Below, piece after piece: positions 12,320-23,703 of a stretch of 64,000 bases of DNA. Every line of letters begins with the position of its first letter. The first letter of the stretch is position 1. This DNA comes from Actinernus sp. WN-2022 (taxonomy: Eukaryota > Cnidaria > Anthozoa > Actiniaria > Actinernidae), in the NCBI GenBank assembly GCA_030867875.1, contig JAOWCC010001751.1, positions 24,544,369 to 24,608,368 on the forward strand. The letters are read 5' to 3'. The notes beneath the pieces were generated by a model. It had not been told where the DNA came from. It searched no databases and saw nothing but the letters and a program-made list of their open reading frames with translations. The translations under genes were made by a program, and so were the position numbers.

Positions 12320-12535
12320 TCCGTTGAGAATCTCCCTTCCACGAGAATATTAGGTTCAGAATTTAAACCTCGTTCGTGATTGGATAATCTACTCATTACC
12401 AGGCGCAACCGTGAGTGTTGGATGTAACAGTAATTTTCATTGGCTTACCAATGACCCAGCAAAACCGGTTTGACGTGTTTTGTTGATTTGAAACTCAGTG
12501 CATGGAAGTGAGATTCTCGACGGATAACACCAGGG
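12320..12535. repeat. inverted-repeat (foldback) region
   Basis: TGGTGTTATCCGTTGAGAAT near 12312 is matched by ATTCTCGACGGATAACACCA near 12510-12531 in inverted orientation, with further pairing outwards. Probably a MITE; outer limits not resolved. Confidence 0.45.
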
Positions 12536-12888
12536 CTCTTCTTTTTTCTTCTGCCTCTGTAGCCTAACGAGACTAGAATGCACTATACCAACCTGAAACG
12601 CATAGAACTGATCAACGCTCCTATTGTAGATAGTTTTAATGCCTGCTTTGTAACATTCTAGTCGTTAGTAATTAGCCATTTCGTAAACAACAAAAAAGGA
12701 CTGGGACCGAGTTGTATAACATTTATTCGAATTAAAACACGTTTGGATCACGAGAGCTCTGCATAGTTTGGGAAGGACGGCTGATATTCTATTTTGTAAT
12801 TTAAATTAAGACTATTGTTTTGTGGCGTCGTCCAGGGCGTTGCTGTCCCGCTAGTTGCGTAAAGTTCCATGACTAGAGCGTTAATTAA

Positions 12889-13449
12889 AGTGCCTATCAC
12901 CCTTTTGCAATTTTGATAGCTTATGAACCACCGAAAAGTTTTGAGTACTTCTGTGAAAAAAGTTTTGGTTTACAGTGAATACTCTATGTTCTACGCTTGT
13001 TTGAAATCGTGTAAATGTGACCTTTTGTGACCTTTCCTGACCCATGACCGCGTAAGTAAAAGCCTGGGTCGAAACCTGTATGTACGTCACCTCATTAATG
13101 CATTATTCTCCATGGCGCCTTTCTATCACAACAACATCTATGCATAGAAAATATACACAGTTTGTGAGTTGTTAGTAAAGAAAAAAGTCATTTTAGTTAA
13201 CATGTTAAGTATTTATTGAAATGAATGCAAAGCCGAATTAATTATATGACGTCAAGATGACGTAAATACAGGTATCGACCCAGGCTTTTGCCTTACGCGG
13301 TCATGGATCGGGAAAGGTCACATTTACACGATTACAAACAAGTGTAGAACATAGAGTATTCACTCAAATCCAAAACGTTTTTCACATAAGTACTCAAAAC
13401 TCTTCGGAGGTTCGTAAGCAATACAAATTGCAAAAGGGTTATAGGCACT
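12889..13449. mobile_element. Kolobok-like foldback MITE, TTAA target
   Basis: A 561-bp element with terminal inverted repeats of about 205 bp (12889-13093 and 13246-13449). Ends are AGTGCCTATCACCC and GGTTATAGGCACT, flanked by TTAA at 12885-12888 and 13450-13453. No coding capacity. Confidence 0.8.
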
Positions 13450-13695
13450 TTAAGCACTGTGTAGTGCATGGTTCAATGACTACGAGAACGCAGAATCCAA
13501 ATTAGACCCATAGAGAACTACAACCTTCATCTGAAGTATTACGAATATCTATGTATCTCAACTGACATGCATGTCTTAACTGATATGGTCTGCACAGCAA
13601 AAAGAGTTTTAACCGGCATTCGGAAAGTAAAGGTCTGCAGGATACCCTGCTACTCGGTTCATTAATAATAAATAAACCTTCTAAAAACCTACCTA

Positions 13696-13713
13696 CCCCC
13701 CCCCCCCCCCCCC
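13696..13713. repeat. poly-C run
   Basis: Eighteen consecutive C on the plus strand, inside the dispersed repeat that also occurs at 9340. Length is likely variable between individuals and sensitive to sequencing error. Confidence 0.8.
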
Positions 13714-13777
13714 TTGAAAAAAAAAAGTAAACAATTTCCAATCCCAAATCGTTCATAGAACGAGTCTAAATACCCCT

Positions 13778-13912
13778 GGGCCCGGTTGCAGTTGTTCGAA
13801 GCAAGGGTAACTTTATTCCTAGGATAGCGCTAAATCTGTCATTTTAATCTATAGTTTACCCTCGGGTTAGTGATTCAAACCCCGCGTTAGCTTGCTTCGC
13901 ACAACAGGGCCC
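13778..13912. mobile_element. 135-bp MITE with GGGCCC ends
   Basis: Ends GGGCCCGGTTG and CAACAGGGCCC, with inner inverted segments TTCGAAGC and GCTTCGC. It splits the dispersed repeat shared with 9340-9553, so it inserted after that repeat. Confidence 0.6.
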
Positions 13913-14170
13913 TGAGTGAGCTATCATGGAGTATTTGCACAGTTTACAAGGGGTATTCTGCAGTTAAGCCGAGAAGTCGGATAACCGCGAAGCTCTTTTA
14001 TTACGACGACGCCAGCTAGAATGCGCCACACTGTAGTGCTATTGTGTCAATCTATTCTACTTAATCCCCATACAAGACTGGCCGTCCAAAGTCTATTCAA
14101 AACAAGACAACGCTTTGCATTCTGCTAATGAAGGCTCCAACATGGCACTGATTTAGCGGCAAAGAATCAC

Positions 14171-14177
14171 TATATAA
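14171..14177 (+). promoter_or_regulatory. TATA box of the 14212 gene
   Basis: TATATAA lies 35-41 bases before the start codon at 14212. Normal TATA spacing would put the transcription start near 14200, leaving a leader of only about ten bases. Inference from motif and distance. Confidence 0.45.
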
Positions 14178-14211
14178 CTGTTGTACATCGACCTGTAGCG
14201 CAATCAAGACC

Positions 14212-15216
14212 ATGTCAATAACTCAGAGGTTCAACTTTAGGCAAGGACACTTGGTGATGTTCTGTCCGCTAGCTTCTCTACCTCGGCTAACCGAGGCTGA
14301 GCCTAAAGATCATAAGGTCGACTTGAGAGATTGTTTTGTGTTTGAATCGGAAGTTGGTCCAGGATGGATCAAGTACGTCCCAAGAAAGATCACAGTTATC
14401 ACATCCAATGACTCGTTCGAGGCGCTAGAGCCCGTCAAGTCCATCATCGACATAGAGAGGCACACGTTTAAGGTGAATACTTTAAGCGATTTTGAGACAC
14501 TTAAAGAGCTTTTCACAAAACCAGTGGTTGTGTGTTCGACAAGGAGGCAGTGCTATTCCGGAACAATCCCTGGGTCCTCAAACGCCTTATCCAAGATCAC
14601 CACCGGATCTTCAGTGAACTCCCTAAGTGGTTTTGATATTGACTTTGCCACAATTCTCAGCCCTGCAGTTTTAGAAGCTGAACTCAAAGATATTTTTGAA
14701 ATTGTTGAGAGGAAGCTTAAGCACTCGGAGAATTTTTGCATTATGTTGGACATGAAGCACATTCTCAAAAATATCACTCCACCAGAGCAGCGAAACGAGT
14801 CTTCGGTGGACTTTGCCACATGGTATAACAGCTCCTTTTGGATTACCAATCATGGAAGACCTTGTCATTCCTTGATGTACGTGAATAGTATCTTTTTCTG
14901 GACTCTCCTTTGCCCTTTCTCGTTCTTCCTGGCATTGCCGTACCGTCTCATACGTTTGTTTATCTGTACTGATAAACGCGTTAGGCTACGGATTCGTTTC
15001 GTTCTCGAGGTCGAACCCCAGGACATTTTAGTAGTGTACATGTGGGGTCTAAAAACAGCACCACCAGGTCAGTACAGAGAGCATGCCGAGAGCTTCTGTG
15101 TTGCGTCGGCCGAAGCAACACTACTTAAACCATTCATGAGGAAGTGTTGTTCACTGTTATTTACAAGAGAGTTTGAGGACGACGACGAGATGGTACAGGT
15201 TAACGGCCATGTTTGA
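14212..15216 (+). CDS. intronless membrane protein of unknown function (334 aa)
   Basis: A single uninterrupted frame. Residues 1-220 look globular, mostly strand and helix, with a segment near 165-185 rich in charged residues (ELKDIFEIVERKLKH). A long hydrophobic stretch at about 222-250 (FFWTLLCPFSFFLALPYRL) could be one or two membrane passes, followed by basic residues and a short soluble tail ending in acidic EDDDE. The placement of an FW...LPYRL membrane segment after a globular domain is faintly like the TMEM151 family; I could not confirm this and give no symbol. Single-exon structure and a close TATA box suggest either a retrocopy or a lineage-specific intronless gene. A MITE begins 25 bp after the stop, inside the presumed 3' untranslated region, and I see no convincing AATAAA between them. 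Confidence 0.65.
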   Translation: MSITQRFNFRQGHLVMFCPLASLPRLTEAEPKDHKVDLRDCFVFESEVGPGWIKYVPRKITVITSNDSFEALEPVKSIIDIERHTFKVNTLSDFETLKELFTKPVVVCSTRRQCYSGTIPGSSNALSKITTGSSVNSLSGFDIDFATILSPAVLEAELKDIFEIVERKLKHSENFCIMLDMKHILKNITPPEQRNESSVDFATWYNSSFWITNHGRPCHSLMYVNSIFFWTLLCPFSFFLALPYRLIRLFICTDKRVRLRIRFVLEVEPQDILVVYMWGLKTAPPGQYREHAESFCVASAEATLLKPFMRKCCSLLFTREFEDDDEMVQVNGHV

Positions 15217-15240
15217 GTACAACCTCCGTGGCATATCAGA

Positions 15241-15510
15241 CCACTCTAACATAAGATTATTTTAGTTTTTTTTTACAAGATTTGTACGTAATTCTTCTGA
15301 GAAGAATTATATGCCTTCATTGGGGACGAATAATTCATAGCTTAAGAATTCTTCTAAGAAGACAACATTTTCTTCAAATAAGAATTATAAGTCTTGTAAA
15401 AATAATCTAAAAGAATTATAATTCTTCTTTGAAGATAATTATGTCTTCCTTTAAGAATTATGATACTTCGTCCCGAGAGAAGAATCTAAAACAATCTTAT
15501 TTTAGAGTGG
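15241..15510. mobile_element. 270-bp MITE with 25-bp terminal inverted repeats
   Basis: Left end CCACTCTAACATAAGATTAT (15241-15265) pairs with the right end ATAAGATTGTTTTAG region (15486-15510). The interior repeats AAGAATTAT and TTCTTC in both orientations, so nearly the whole element can fold. No clear target duplication. Confidence 0.8.
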
Positions 15511-16018
15511 ACGTTTAGTCATATATTTGCACTTTCTTCAAAAGTTCCTCTATACAGGACGACTGTATCGGCTTTCGCATCTCTTCACATGTAACTAATC
15601 TACATTGTATCTATTCTGGCAGTTAATTCGCGGCATAAGGTAGGTCACTTTAGGACGTAAAAAGGGCCAGGTTTCCGTATAAGCAACTGGTTAAGGATAT
15701 TTAATAGTATGTAAGTGTGGTCACTTAGCTGACTTAGTTTCACAAATGTCCAGCCATTATTAATTATAAAATCTTCAGTATTTTAAACGTAGGGTGCAGA
15801 GACTTGATTACGGTCGACCTCAATGATGATTTAAAAGCCTGATATGTTGTACTGATTCCCTTTTCTTCATTGCCGTTGTCGCTCGGTTTTTTATCAGAAC
15901 ATTTTCTGCTAGTTTACGATTACAAAACGAAACACGAGCTGGCTTTGAATGGCTCGAAATGCTTCTGAGTGCAGTGAGGTGTCCAGGTTTCGCCCGTTTT
16001 TTTTAAAGGATGAAATCA
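15511..16018. other. intergenic; no gene recognised
   Basis: No coding, RNA or transposon signal identified. Confidence 0.35.
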
Positions 16019-16552
16019 GGTCTTAATATATTCTCTTGTACATAAAATCAATTATGTGACAACGGAAATCCCTACTACTTTTTCTGACTTGGTTCTGTCC
16101 GTCTGTGAATTTCATAATTATAACACAAGGTATACTCCTCTAATCAAAACCTATACAGACCAGCCTCAAGAATAAATTATAAGCCTTCCTCCTTGGATAT
16201 AAAATGTTAGCTGCATCTATAATACATGTTTGTCAATTATAATTATTCACTGTAAATATCTATATTATTCTGTATTGTAATACCATATATCCATAACCAA
16301 CAGCCATACTTTTTAAAACCCTGTAAAGACACAATTAAGCCTATTTGTTTATTTATTCCTCTCCTCATTAACTTCAACATGGTAGTGGGCAACTCAAAAA
16401 CTTTTTCTCCTTTGACCAAGCTAGTGCTACAAACTTATCATCTAAAGATTGGAATTATCTACTTACCTATTTAAGTTTCTTTCTTCTTATGGCTTGTTAT
16501 ATTCAAACATTAATTGTACACTAAACAAGTGTGAATAAATTGAACTTGAACT
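16019..16552 (+). mobile_element. 5'-truncated LINE 3' end, same family as 52202-55715
   Basis: Matches the last 700 bases of the LINE in MSL3 intron 1, from GTACATAAAAT through GGAAATCCCTACTACTTTTT, ATATAAAATGTTAGCTGCAT and AAAACCCTGTAAAGA to the shared tail GTGAATAAATTGAACTTGAA. About 110 bases are missing between GACCAGCCTC and CTTCCTCCTT, so it also carries an internal deletion. The coding frame is broken. It shows that the family has moved more than once here. Confidence 0.85.
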
Positions 16553-18095
16553 ACATAAACTTTATCAAAATACTCGTTATTGTTAGCGTATCACTGATTG
16601 GCGTTCAAGTAGAGAGTTAATTAGAAACTGCTCCTCACTAAACACTAACAGCAGTATAATCCATCATTGTAGTTTTGCACAAACAAGTGAACAATTGAAC
16701 AAGCAAGCACTACACTGCGTTCTTGAATCCAGTCAGTCCAGTTAAGAAAAGTCAAAACTGGTCTGTATATTGTGTCCTATTGTGTTTATACTCTAATCAA
16801 TCCCTTTGGGATTTGCTATTTATAATAATAAAAAAGATTCCTTTCAGGATAATTGGGGCTGTGGGAGTGTTTATTTGAACCCATTCGCGGAGTGAACTCA
16901 TTCGCTCCGTATGCATGATATTTCGTACCGGTATCATGTAAACAATATCGCAATACTGAATAGAGAGCTACAAGTGGGAAGCAGGATGAACTCATTTCGG
17001 AATGAAACTCGACCGATATCATGTAAACTCCCCGAGACAACGCCGCCAACAGATGGTTTGCACTCAATCCCCAGAGATTCAAATGACAAAGGGCACTCCT
17101 GATGGCGGCCATGTTGGTATACAGAACAAAAGAAGCTAACAAAGAATCTATTGTTAACTGTAACCAACATGGCGGCTATGACGTCACGTGCAAAGGGTCC
17201 ATATAAGTAAATGTTTCATGTAAGAACGATAGCACCAACGGCAAAGGAATGCACTGAAGTGTTAATTTTGAATTGTTAAAACTCTTGCTTTTATTTGTTT
17301 AAACATAAAAATCGTCCAAAAAGTAAGAGAGAAGTACATTTTCTCTGATTTTATTGAGTGTTGGAAATATGCTGGTCATGAAGTTGCAGTTGCTAGTTGC
17401 GAATCCAAAATCCCAACCCTACGTTTAAAAATACCCTAACCGTCAACAACTCGCAACTAGCAACTTCATGACAAGCAATATACCTGTACCCGATTTTATT
17501 AAAATTTGATGAAATGATTTACATGCATGATGGTTCCATGTCGTTTATAAAAGAAATCGTATGTGAGGAACCTTTTCAAATGTGCCATTTTCGTAGCTTT
17601 TGTGTTCGGCAATTCCTATTGGTTGGAAAAGGATAGTTCCTCATTAAAATGGAATGAAACAAGCACTTTGTACAAACTTTATTTCAGAATATTCATCCCT
17701 ATCGCCCAGTGTATATATATTCTACAACACACGAGACCCCTACATAAGGGAGGCCGATCATTGCCGCAGAACAATGTATTCTGCTATAGTTCTCAGCTGA
17801 ATCATTACTTAACAACTGTTTGGCTCTGGTTTACACGCCAATTTATTTGATTTTACAGCGGAAATGATTCAGTGTTTTAATGCTTTTTAAAATTCGGACC
17901 GAGTTTGTACAGTAACAAATAAACCTTGTCATAAGAAAGACCATATCGGAATTAGTAGGAATACCAAGTTTGAGCATGATTTGGTAAATAGAAACTGCAT
18001 AGCAAGCTTCCAAATATCGCAAAAATGAGAGACATTTGTGTGGATTGGAGGGGCATTCCCAGGGCACTCCATACAAACGTCTCTTATTTCGGGGC
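16553..18095. other. intergenic; no gene recognised
   Basis: No coding match found. Two small inverted repeats are visible: GAAGTTGC.GTTGCTAGTTGC against GCAACTAGCAACTTC at about 17378-17470, and ATGGCGGCCATGTTGG against CCAACATGGCGGC at about 17102-17178. Confidence 0.4.
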
Positions 18096-18210
18096 AAGAT
18101 TCAAGATTCTTTATTTACACTATTCGCAATTGAATACAGATTAATTGTTATAATAATAAATACAAGTTATATAAAATAAATAAATAGAAAAAATATTGAA
18201 GTTTACAGGT
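18096..18210 (-). mobile_element. LINE 3' tail fragment (minus strand)
   Basis: On the minus strand the sequence ends TGTAAATAAAGAATCTTGAATCTTG, that is, an AATAAA followed by two copies of a 7-bp tail unit (AATCTTG). This is the style of CR1/L2-type LINE ends, which finish in short tandem repeats rather than poly(A). The upstream extent towards 18440 is uncertain. Confidence 0.4.
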
Positions 18211-18461
18211 AATTGTGTGAGTGTGAGTCGACCACTCAGAATTAAAGTATAAAATGAGAGGACAGGCTCAACCTAGTTTTAAAGAATTTATAGCGAATTT
18301 AAGTTAATTACTAATTAATTATTTACATAAAAGTGATAGAATAAGGGGATGATATATATGACATTATCTGTTGAATACAAGATGCACTGCTTACAAAAAA
18401 AGGGGGGGAAAAGAATTTGATGGGCATGTAGCTAAATATGATTTAGAGAATCAAGTCTGAT

Positions 18462-18911
18462 CACAGGCAGCCCAAGCTAATGATTTTTACAAGGAATGTA
18501 TGGGAATTTTTAGAAAAAATCTAAAACTGTACTAAAATGATCAATAAAGTCATAAAATCTTACCTGGGTGTTGAGAAGTTGTTCCTCTTCATCACGGATG
18601 TGTTTATTTCTGGTTTGAGGCACTTCTGGGCTTTTTTCCCCTCCCCTATATAAATATTGAGAAGGCAGGAAACACGAGACGCCATTAGTCCACGTGGCGA
18701 CTCTTCGAAGCCTCGTAATTCTTCGAAAATCCAAACTTTCAGCATTTTACCTCCAGAAACCCTTTCTTACATTCCTCTAGCACTCATTTAATCGATCCAT
18801 CGCTTATTTCCTCGCTTTCTAAGTACTCAAATTCGACGGTTTCTGCAGCCAACCTACCATGTAACGATCCGGGGTACCGTCACCTTAGCCTTTTTTCATG
18901 GGCTGCCTGTG
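18462..18911. mobile_element. CACAGG-family element (copy B), non-palindromic interior
   Basis: 450 bp bounded by CACAGGCAGCCCAAGC and GGGCTGCCTGTG. Unlike copies A and C the interior is not a palindrome. It holds CCTATATAAATATTG near 18646, TATA-like, but no long frame. Just outside, 18915-18943 reads GTTGAAC, then a 15-base relic AATAGGCAGCCTGTG, then GTTGAAC again, a tiny footprint of another member. Confidence 0.65.
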
Positions 18912-18943
18912 CTAGTTGAACAATAGGCAGCCTGTGGTTGAAC

Positions 18944-19869
18944 GTGGCTTTTCTTTGGAAGCAGTGACGAACGAGTGCCGAAGGAATCCAACACCTCCGT
19001 GTTTTTTCGAGGAGATTTGGAGAACGAAGTCATTGTGCTCAATCGACCAATCGCTGAACGGTGAAATATGCAGAACAGAATGGGATTTTTTATCAGTTAA
19101 CGGTCCAATAGGATACGACCTTAAAAATAGTGAAGTCCAACTGCTTATTACTGCGACTTTTGAAAGCTCACCACATGTTAAACCAGTCCAAGAAACGTAC
19201 GGTTCCCAAACTTGGTAAACTTGCTTTTTTGCGGAGTTCATTTCTTAATTAGATTAACTTTACAAACTCAGCCCAAACAAACTCTCTACTGTTTTACAGT
19301 ATTATGCAGGGCACTATATGGAACGAAACACTACCATGAAGTATATACCGAAAGTCTGGCCACACTTGAGAAAGGGAGAAGAGGCAACGAAGCGCGATCA
19401 ACAATAACCAACACCCATGCAAATAGACTGTTAGTCCCTAAAGCTACCGTATACATATGTATAATTTAAGATCTGCCCCAAAACGCTTTACAATCCCTAA
19501 CTCAGGTTCAAACAGACATGAATTCGTTTGTGCCAAGGGCATGCCGCCTTTCTGTAGGGAAGTGACGATTCTTGAAGATTTTAACTGATATTTTTATAGA
19601 TTTGTAATATACTTTTGTAATTTTAATTTGAACAGTTGTTTATCCATTGTATGTTTTTTTTAAAGATGGATCGTTAAAGATATTATTATTATAAAGAACG
19701 AGTTTTTCTGTCAACTTCAGCATGGCTTTTCTTTTGCATTTACCACGAAATTGTTCTCATTTTAAAAGCTCTTAAGGATTATAAAACAATACAAGATAAG
19801 CAGTTTTGAGGTTTTGAAAAGCTACTCGCTGTCGTCACCACTCGTGCATCCACAGACCTTTAATTTCCA
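18944..19869. other. intergenic; no gene recognised
   Basis: Short chance frames only. No repeat or RNA gene recognised. Confidence 0.35.
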
Positions 19870-20173
19870 CACAGGTATCCCAAACTCACTATGAGTGGTT
19901 TAGAAATTGTAATGAAAGTATAGGATTTTTCGTAATAAAGAAATAAAATCTAATCGATCTTGAAACTTCACTCACTTGTTCTTTGTGTTGTTCTTTATCT
20001 CTGAAGATAAATTTGAAGGCATTTCGCCTGAAATTGAGAGTTAGAGTTATTTGACTTTTTTTTCTAATTCCCACCAGTTTCAAGATCGATTAGATTTTAT
20101 TTCTTTATTACGAAAAATTATATACTTTCATTACAATTTCTAAACCGCTCATAGTGAGCTTGGGATACCTGTG
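19870..20173. mobile_element. 304-bp MITE, CACAGG-like ends (copy D)
   Basis: Ends CACAGGTATCCCAA and TTGGGATACCTGTG, with terminal inverted repeats of about 100 bp each (for example AAATCTAATCGATCTTGAAAC and its complement). The first six bases and CCCAA match copies A-C. The flanks ATTTCCA and CTTTCCC agree at five of seven positions, a possible decayed 7-bp target duplication. Confidence 0.7.
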
Positions 20174-20678
20174 CTTTCCCAGGCCTCGATCGTAAATTTT
20201 AGTTTTTCCAAAAAAAAAACTATGAAGAACGACTCTGAGCTTCCAACACGGGTGAATAGCCCAGTTTCGTATTCGAAAATTACCGCTGAATGCAATGACT
20301 ACAGACGCATGTACGCAGGGTTAGCCTCATTCTGAAGTTAAACATTCATAAATACCAGCGAGAAGGTGGGCTATTCACAACTCTGCGTATTGTTATAGCT
20401 TCGCGTTTTACACCTTTTCGATGCGAGAATCTTGGTAGCACAATTATTGGAAACACGGTCAAGTTTCTGATGCATAAGCGTAAAAAAAAAAACTTTTGAT
20501 GTATGGTTTACTTGTGACACACAAAGGTTTCAGTAGAGGCTCCGGAGTAAATTAAATTTATTATTTTCTCGGCGAATAGAATACATTTAGTCTATCCCGG
20601 AGCCTCATATTTAAACATTTGTGCGTGACAAGTGAAGCGTGTATCTAAAGCGGATTAATAGGCGCGTATGAAACACAA
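20174..20678. other. intergenic; no gene recognised
   Basis: No coding similarity seen. The segment 20515-20625 has TTTGTGTGTCACAAG-like ends in inverted orientation (CTTGTGACACACAAA near 20510 and TTTGTGCGTGACAAG near 20618), so it may be a small MITE with GGCTCCGG arms. Confidence 0.35.
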
Positions 20679-21045
20679 TCTTCCCGTGGAATTAACTATC
20701 CTTAAATGGGAAACACGCTTGAAATAATGATAATCATTAATTCTAATGACATTATTAAAGCCAGTCAAGGATAAAGATAAAGATTTGTCACATTCCGAAC
20801 GGCGGTAGACCGGCTTACTGTAGTAGTCATGACGTCTGCAGTACACACAAAGGGTTACGAGTTCGAGCACTCAAAGAACGTTTTTCTCTAGTTTAGCTCT
20901 AGATGAGTGAGAACCCGTAGTTTACCCGTGAACTCGTTCGATGGTTAGGTTTGTGGTGCGGGTTAGGATTAGTCTTATAATTAACGATTATCATTATTTC
21001 AAACGTGTTTTCCATTTAAGGATAGTTGTTAATTCAACGGGGAGA
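20679..21045. mobile_element. MITE with about 62-bp terminal inverted repeats
   Basis: TCTTCCCGTGGAATTAACTA at the left is matched by the complement of TAGTTGTTAATTCAACGGGG at the right, and pairing continues through CTTAAATGGGAAACACG and ATAATGATAATC. The interior is not paired. An imperfect hairpin of about 150 bp follows at 21075-21225. Confidence 0.7.
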
Positions 21046-21836
21046 GTCCGTTGGCGTATGCCACAACAGAGGCCTAGTTTATACAAAATATGGCAACATA
21101 CGCAGACGCAATAATGTATCTATCATTAGCAGCGCTTGTTCTTACCTCACACCTGTGAATAGAACAAGTACCGCTAATGATAAATACGGCACTGCGTCTT
21201 CGTATGTTGCTTGTGCTTACATATATCGTAAGTGAAACCAGGCTAACACGCGCCCGCTTCACAGACCGCGGTACACACCACAAATAGCATGCGCAAGTCA
21301 GTTTTTACTCTTTACCTTTGTTATTTGAAGTGATTTGAAGTGATTTTATTTGGCTTAGAATCTTTTCACAAAGGAACAACATGCTTCTTCTATAAAGATT
21401 TTCCTCGTAAATATGTTGGCAAACTTTTAAAACTAGATTGCGTTGGTGCGAAAAAAAAACAGACATTCCGGTTGGAATATCATACGGTACGCGTCATTTC
21501 GTTTGGAAAGTTTTGGGAAACGTGGACCACCTTTCGGTCTTTCCGGTGGACACACGTACCATTTTTCTGTTTATTTTTTAATTTAGTTCCCATTTTTATA
21601 TTATTTTTAATTTTCCAACAAGATGGTTTGATGTAGATGATAAGCACCCAGGGTGTACATGTTACACCAAACTTTAACGTTAAAGGGTTTCGTGTCAAGA
21701 GCTCAGGAAATGAGTATAATAATTCCGACCAATCAGAATGCAGTAATGTTCCCCGGGAAAATACGGCCACCATATTGTCCCAAAGCTGTTCCGAAGGAGA
21801 TAAAAACACAAATTTCTTCGCAAATATTTGAAGTGT

Positions 21837-22744
21837 GTTGCACCCTCAAGTGTCATAAAGTAATAAAATCCTCAAGTATAATAAGGATTTACCCTCAAGT
21901 GTAATAAAACCCTCAAGCGTAATAAGGATTTACCCTCAAGTGTAATAAAACCCTCAAGCGTAATAAGGATTTACCCTCAAGTGTAATAAAACCCTCAAAT
22001 GTAATAAGGGTTTGGCCACATGTGTAATAAGGGTTTCACCAAAAAAGTTATTATATTGGGATTTTTTTACATTGTTACATTGACACTGTGGCGAATGAGC
22101 GCGGCAATTTAACATGTGGCCAATTTGACGTTTGTGTTTGTAACGATTATTTGTAATTGATACAAATAAGCTTACCATTCAGTTCATATTCACCCAAACA
22201 TCCTAAAATGTGTAAAGTTACTAATTTGGATATGAGCTTTCTTGTTTTGTGGTTCATATTTTTATCAGATTGATTTTCCACACTTGGTCCCAGTCCCCTA
22301 CTCGTTTCCAAAGTGTCCTATTAGTGGCACAGAATGCACACAAAAACATGAAAGAAAGTGGGCATGTTCTTAAGACACTTCGGACTTCGGTGCCATTCCA
22401 CAGTGAATTTAATTACAGTGAAACTAGCAGTTAAATTAGCTGTTAAATTTCCCCGTGAGCCGAGGGAGGATTTGTACCCGGAACCCACCACCTATTTTGG
22501 CAAAATCTAGATTTTTGACCACAAATATCTTCTTGAATAAAATACTTATTGAAGAAGTAACTACATTTCTAGTTTCTACAGGCAGAGAAGAACGTGTGTC
22601 TGCATTAAAATCACGTATCCCTATTTTACAACGCGAGAAAATTACCCGCCACCCACCACCTCCCCTGACAAAATTGGGTCCCATTCGAAATCCATTGTTT
22701 TGACCTCTTCCCTTGAGGGTAATTATTACACTTGAGGGTGCAAC
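21837..22744. mobile_element. 908-bp element with GTTGCACCCTCAAGTGT ends
   Basis: Ends GTTGCACCCTCAAGTGT and ACACTTGAGGGTGCAAC. Flanks are AAGTGT and AAGTGC, a likely 5-6-bp target duplication. Near the left end lies a tandem array of a 41-bp unit (GGATTTACCCTCAAGTGTAA followed by TAAAACCCTCAAGCGTAATAA), about three to four copies at 21840-22020. It appears to have landed in the tip of the Kolobok-like element that continues at 22745. No transposase frame seen. Confidence 0.65.
21840..22020. repeat. 41-bp subterminal tandem repeat
   Basis: Repeated CCCTCAAGTGTAATAAAA / CCCTCAAGCGTAATAAGG units lie inside the element's left end. The same CCCTCAAGTGTAATAA core appears once, inverted, at the right end, so these could be transposase-binding sites (inference). 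Confidence 0.7.
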
Positions 22745-23336
22745 AAGTGCCAGGCTACGATCAAATTTTGAGATAGTGATAATTTTGGGTATTTGTAAAG
22801 TAAAAAAAGTTGCTATATTTTTTCCTGCCCAAACCGTTTTTTTTTTATCTCAAGAAGGGAAGTCTTATCTTTTGGTATCCGAATCTTGAGATTTCATATC
22901 CGCCATTACCCGAACCCTGTCCTGTGACAGAGCTAATTTCTAGCGGACGTGACGTCATTTTCTCAACACAACAACATGCGGGGCTACGTTTCACACAAAC
23001 TTTCGCACGAACTAAGTAAAGTACATGTTTATGCTATTTATTTCCAAAAAGAATGGAAAGAACGAAGTTTTGAATAGAAATATGCATTTACAAGAGCGAC
23101 ACGTTGAGAAAATGTCGTCACGACAGCAAACCGCTGGTCGAAAATCGCGAAGTATTTGGAACACACTTCACTAATGGCGGACGTGATTTCGAAGGTAAAC
23201 TCTCTGCAAAATTCGTAGTTTAATTTGGTCCTTTGATAATATTTTTCACTGTTTTGGATATTTTCGACACTGTGTATCATTTTGGAAGACAAAAATGTAG
23301 AACAAAAAAATGGTCAAATTTCGTCGTATTGGCACT
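22745..23336. mobile_element. Kolobok-like MITE, interrupted at its left tip
   Basis: Right end ATTGGCACT is followed by TTAA (23337-23340). The left part starts AAGTGCCAGGCTACGATCAA, matching the complement of the right arm (AAGTGCCAATACGACGAAAT). The missing outermost bases lie across the 21837-22744 insertion (TTGAAGTG at 21828-21835). Confidence 0.5.
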
Positions 23337-23703
23337 TTAAGAATTTAGCAAAAGGTAGGGAATCTATAAATCAATCGGACTGTTGCGAAGACTATCACTG
23401 AACTCAGCCTGTTTTGCCTTATTGATTTTGAATTTTCTCGTGTTAAAGTCTACGGCTTGCGAGACGTAGCAACAGTAACTAAGGGGGAGACGTTTGGTGG
23501 CTGTCGGAACTATCACTAATTGTCGTAGATTGTGAGAAAGTACCTCAATTTTTCTTGGTCCATCTTTTTGTCGTTATTTAATTGACTGAGCAAAGATTAG
23601 TGGATAGAGGTTTGACTCCTTCCCAATCTTCGCTCTGAAAAATATACAAATAGCGACGCAATATGTACAGTGCCTAAGAAAAGTAAAGGGACTTTCTCGC
23701 AGT

